Shown piece by piece: positions 5,907 through 7,820 of a stretch of DNA of 7,820 bases. A program made the position numbers and the translations under genes. How positions within the stretch are numbered: position 1 is the stretch's first letter; each line of letters starts with the position of its first letter. The DNA comes from an uncultured Clostridium sp. (lineage in GTDB: Bacteria > Bacillota_A > Clostridia > Lachnospirales > Lachnospiraceae), in assembly GCA_900556965.1 (NCBI GenBank), contig USQV01000032.1, positions 1 to 7,820 of the forward strand, in the 5' to 3' direction. The notes below the pieces were generated by a model. The model had not been told where the DNA came from. It saw nothing but the letters and a program-made list of their open reading frames with translations, and did no database searches.

Positions 5907-6854
5907 ATGAAGGCGGTACTTACAGGCGCCACGAGCTTTGTCGGCGCAGCTACTTTATATGAAATGTTGAATGAGGGCCACGAGGTTTACGCCATCGTGC
6001 GCCCTCACTCTGAAAAAGCCGGGCTGCTTGCAAAGCAGAACGAAGCAGCTCTTAAAGAGGGCAGACTTCACATTGTTGAAAATGATCTGGCGGCTCCGGA
6101 AGAACTGCCGGAGAAAATACCGGCTCCCTGCGATGTATTTTTTCACTTTGGCTGGGGCGGCTCCGGAAGCGGGGCGAGGACAGACCGGGGACTGCAGGAA
6201 AAGAATCTTACCGATTCCTTGAATACGATCCTTGCGGCAAAGGCCCTCGGCTGCGACCGGTTTATTTTTTCCGGATCTCAGGCAGAATACGGGATGCACG
6301 GTGAGCTTATGACCGAGGAGACCTCCTGTGAACCCCGCTCACTTTACGGCGAGGCCAAGCTGTCCATGAGAGAACAGGGGGAGAAGCTCTGCCGAAAGCT
6401 TGACATGTCCTATATCCATGTACGGATCTTCAGTGCCTACGGGCCGGGAGATCACCCGTGGACTCTGGTGGAGTCCTGTCTGCGGACATTTTGTGCGGGC
6501 GGAGAAATGTCCCTTGGGGCATGCACCCAGAAATGGAATTTTATCTATATCACGGATCTTGCAAGGGCAATGTGTGCCTTGGCAGAAGCTCCGAAGGAGC
6601 GCCTTCTTGCAGAAAAGAATCCGGTTTACAATCTGGCCGGAGCTGATACGAGGCCCCTCAGGGAGTTTGTGGAAAAGATCCATGAGGTTTGCGGCGGCAG
6701 AGGAAGCATGGCCTATGCCACACGGCAGGAAAATGCCGAAGGCGCGGTCAATCTGATTCCCGACATCTCAAAAATATGCCGCGTGACGGGCTGGAAGCCC
6801 GGAATTTCCTTTTCGGAGGGAATAAAACGGACATTGGAATACGATAAGGATTGA
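5907..6854 (+). CDS. Extended SDR: NAD(P)-dependent sugar-nucleotide epimerase/dehydratase/reductase
   Basis: The ATG at 5907 is preferred over the in-frame TTG at 5895: GGAGAG (5897-5902) sits just upstream and the protein then begins at its first Rossmann strand. It starts 15 bases after the ThDP gene stops, so the two are surely co-transcribed. The 315-residue product has an N-terminal NAD(P)-binding Thr-Gly-Ala-Thr-Ser-Phe-Val-Gly motif (6-13), the active-site Ser122/Ser124 region (Phe-Ser-Gly-Ser-Gln-Ala-Glu-Tyr-Gly), and the catalytic Tyr147-Gly-Glu-Ala-Lys151 pair, followed by the sugar-nucleotide-binding C-terminal half. These are the marks of extended SDRs that epimerise, dehydrate or reduce nucleotide-linked sugars. 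The middle glycine of the usual Gly-x-x-Gly-x-x-Gly is Ser10. Beside a YerE-like carboligase it could be the YerF-type reductase of the added acetyl branch, or a 4-keto reductase/epimerase; the sequence does not decide between them. Confidence 0.88.
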   Translation: MKAVLTGATSFVGAATLYEMLNEGHEVYAIVRPHSEKAGLLAKQNEAALKEGRLHIVENDLAAPEELPEKIPAPCDVFFHFGWGGSGSGARTDRGLQEKNLTDSLNTILAAKALGCDRFIFSGSQAEYGMHGELMTEETSCEPRSLYGEAKLSMREQGEKLCRKLDMSYIHVRIFSAYGPGDHPWTLVESCLRTFCAGGEMSLGACTQKWNFIYITDLARAMCALAEAPKERLLAEKNPVYNLAGADTRPLREFVEKIHEVCGGRGSMAYATRQENAEGAVNLIPDISKICRVTGWKPGISFSEGIKRTLEYDKD

Positions 6855-6878
6855 CAAATCGGAATTTCTGGCTACAAT
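6851..6878 (+). promoter_or_regulatory. Near-consensus promoter overlapping the SDR stop codon
   Basis: A perfect -35 TTGACA (6851-6856) contains the SDR stop codon TGA (6852-6854). A -10 element TACAAT (6873-6878) follows at 16 bp. Transcription would begin near 6885, giving a leader of about 37 nt before the glycosyltransferase ATG at 6922. It can supply the glycosyltransferase independently of the upstream pair. Confidence 0.7.
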
Positions 6879-6921
6879 TGAAAAAGTTAAGGTTAAGATA
6901 AAGAAAAGAGACAAACACGAA

Positions 6922-7820
6922 ATGAAGAAAATCAGCGTATTGATCCCATGTTACAACGAGGAAGACAATGTGGTTCCGATCAGTGAGGCCGTTATCGACA
7001 TCATTACCCGCGAGCTTCCCATGTATGATTATGAGCTTGTTTTTATTGATAATGATTCCAGAGATAACACGAGAACACTTTTAAGACAGCTCTGTGCAGG
7101 AAATCCGAAGATCAAGGCAATTTTTAATGCCCGCAATTTCGGACAGTTCAATTCACCGTATTACGGTATCCTTCAGGTTACGGGAGACTGCGTGATCTCC
7201 ATGGTCGCAGATTTCCAAGATCCGGTGGAGCTGATCCCCAAATATGTTCATGAGTGGGAAAACGGATATAAGATCGTGATCGGAATCAAGACCAGCAGCA
7301 AGGAAAATCCGCTGATGTACTGGCTCAGAAGCTGTTATTACAAGCTGATCCGCAAGCTTTCCGATGTAGAACAGATCGAACACTTTACCGGCTCCGGGCT
7401 GTATGACAGAAAATTTATCGAAGTCCTCAGAAATCTGGACGATCCGACGCCGTTTTTACGGGGGATCGTAGCGGAGCTGGGCTTTAAGAGAAAGGAGATC
7501 CCATACGAGCAGCCGAAGCGCCGTGCGGGAAAAACTCACAACAACTTTTACCGTCTCTATGACGCAGCCATGTTAAGCTTTACCTCCTACACAAAAGCGG
7601 GACTGCGGCTGGCTACGTTTTTTGGAGGCTTCTGCAGTGCCATCAGCTTTGTGGTGGGGATCGCTTATCTTATCATGAAGCTTTTGTACTGGAACCGCTT
7701 TGCCGCCGGTATGGCCCCGCTCCTGATCGGAGTATGCTTCTTAGGGTCGGTGCAGATCTTCTTTATCGGACTGGTAGGAGAATACATCATGAGCATCAAT
7801 ACCCGTGTAATGCATCGCCC
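6922..7820 (+). CDS. GT2 polyprenyl-phosphate glycosyltransferase (DPM1/GtrB-like), 3' end cut off
   Basis: The frame opens at the ATG at 6922 and is still open at the window end after 299 full codons, probably lacking only 10-30 residues of the usual 310-330. The ribosome site is weak (AAAAGAG, 6904-6910). The N-terminal GT-A domain begins with the Val-Leu-Ile-Pro-Cys-Tyr-Asn-Glu-Glu strand (6-14). It carries the Asp43-Asn-Asp45 nucleotide-sugar-binding segment, an Ala-Arg-Asn-Phe-Gly motif (about 71-75) and Asp97-Phe-Gln-Asp100, the metal-binding variant of the family's Asp-Leu-Gln-Asp. Two hydrophobic segments (about 236-256 and 265-288) form the C-terminal membrane anchor. Enzymes of this kind transfer a sugar from a nucleotide donor to undecaprenyl phosphate on the cytosolic face, after which the lipid-linked sugar is flipped outward to decorate wall polymers. 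It lies 67 bp after the SDR gene with its own promoter. The donor sugar is unknown. Confidence 0.9.
   Translation, partial: MKKISVLIPCYNEEDNVVPISEAVIDIITRELPMYDYELVFIDNDSRDNTRTLLRQLCAGNPKIKAIFNARNFGQFNSPYYGILQVTGDCVISMVADFQDPVELIPKYVHEWENGYKIVIGIKTSSKENPLMYWLRSCYYKLIRKLSDVEQIEHFTGSGLYDRKFIEVLRNLDDPTPFLRGIVAELGFKRKEIPYEQPKRRAGKTHNNFYRLYDAAMLSFTSYTKAGLRLATFFGGFCSAISFVVGIAYLIMKLLYWNRFAAGMAPLLIGVCFLGSVQIFFIGLVGEYIMSINTRVMHR

Overview
The window looks like a chromosomal segment from a low-to-mid-GC Gram-positive anaerobe, most likely a gut Clostridia of the Lachnospiraceae type. This rests on AGGAGG-like ribosome sites, extended -10 promoters (TGn-TAgAAT), a lipoprotein with a Gram-positive style signal, a secreted protein built of cell-wall/choline-binding repeats, and family resemblance recalled from memory. 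The taxon is an inference; no marker gene is present.

Layout, left to right. (1) The 3' part of an M18-family metallo-aminopeptidase (to 658) ends at an intrinsic terminator. (2) A lipoprotein peptidyl-prolyl isomerase resembling an exported trigger factor without its ribosome-binding domain (796-1917) has its own extended -10 promoter. (3) A 46-residue leucine-zipper microprotein (2020-2160) follows. It is separated by a strong, possibly bidirectional terminator from (4) a convergent minus-strand gene for a secreted cell-wall-binding repeat protein (3629-2253). (5) A 285-bp divergent intergenic region carries promoters for both flanking genes and a perfect inverted repeat in the minus-strand leader. 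(6) A rightward surface-glycan gene set follows: a thiamine-diphosphate enzyme of the acetolactate-synthase superfamily (3915-5891), an extended SDR sugar-nucleotide epimerase/reductase (5907-6854), and a membrane-anchored GT2 polyprenyl-phosphate glycosyltransferase (from 6922, cut by the window edge).

The right-hand set is the most interesting part. A ThDP carboligase next to a sugar-nucleotide SDR and a DPM1/GtrB-like transferase is the arrangement expected for making a two-carbon-branched deoxysugar (yersiniose-type, YerE/YerF chemistry) and passing a sugar to a lipid carrier for cell-surface glycan. The ThDP enzyme carries an extra linker of roughly 65 residues with a CxxCxxC cluster that I do not recognise from the family. 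The remaining genes are ordinary housekeeping or envelope genes. No RNA genes, insertion sequences, CRISPR arrays or phage features were seen.
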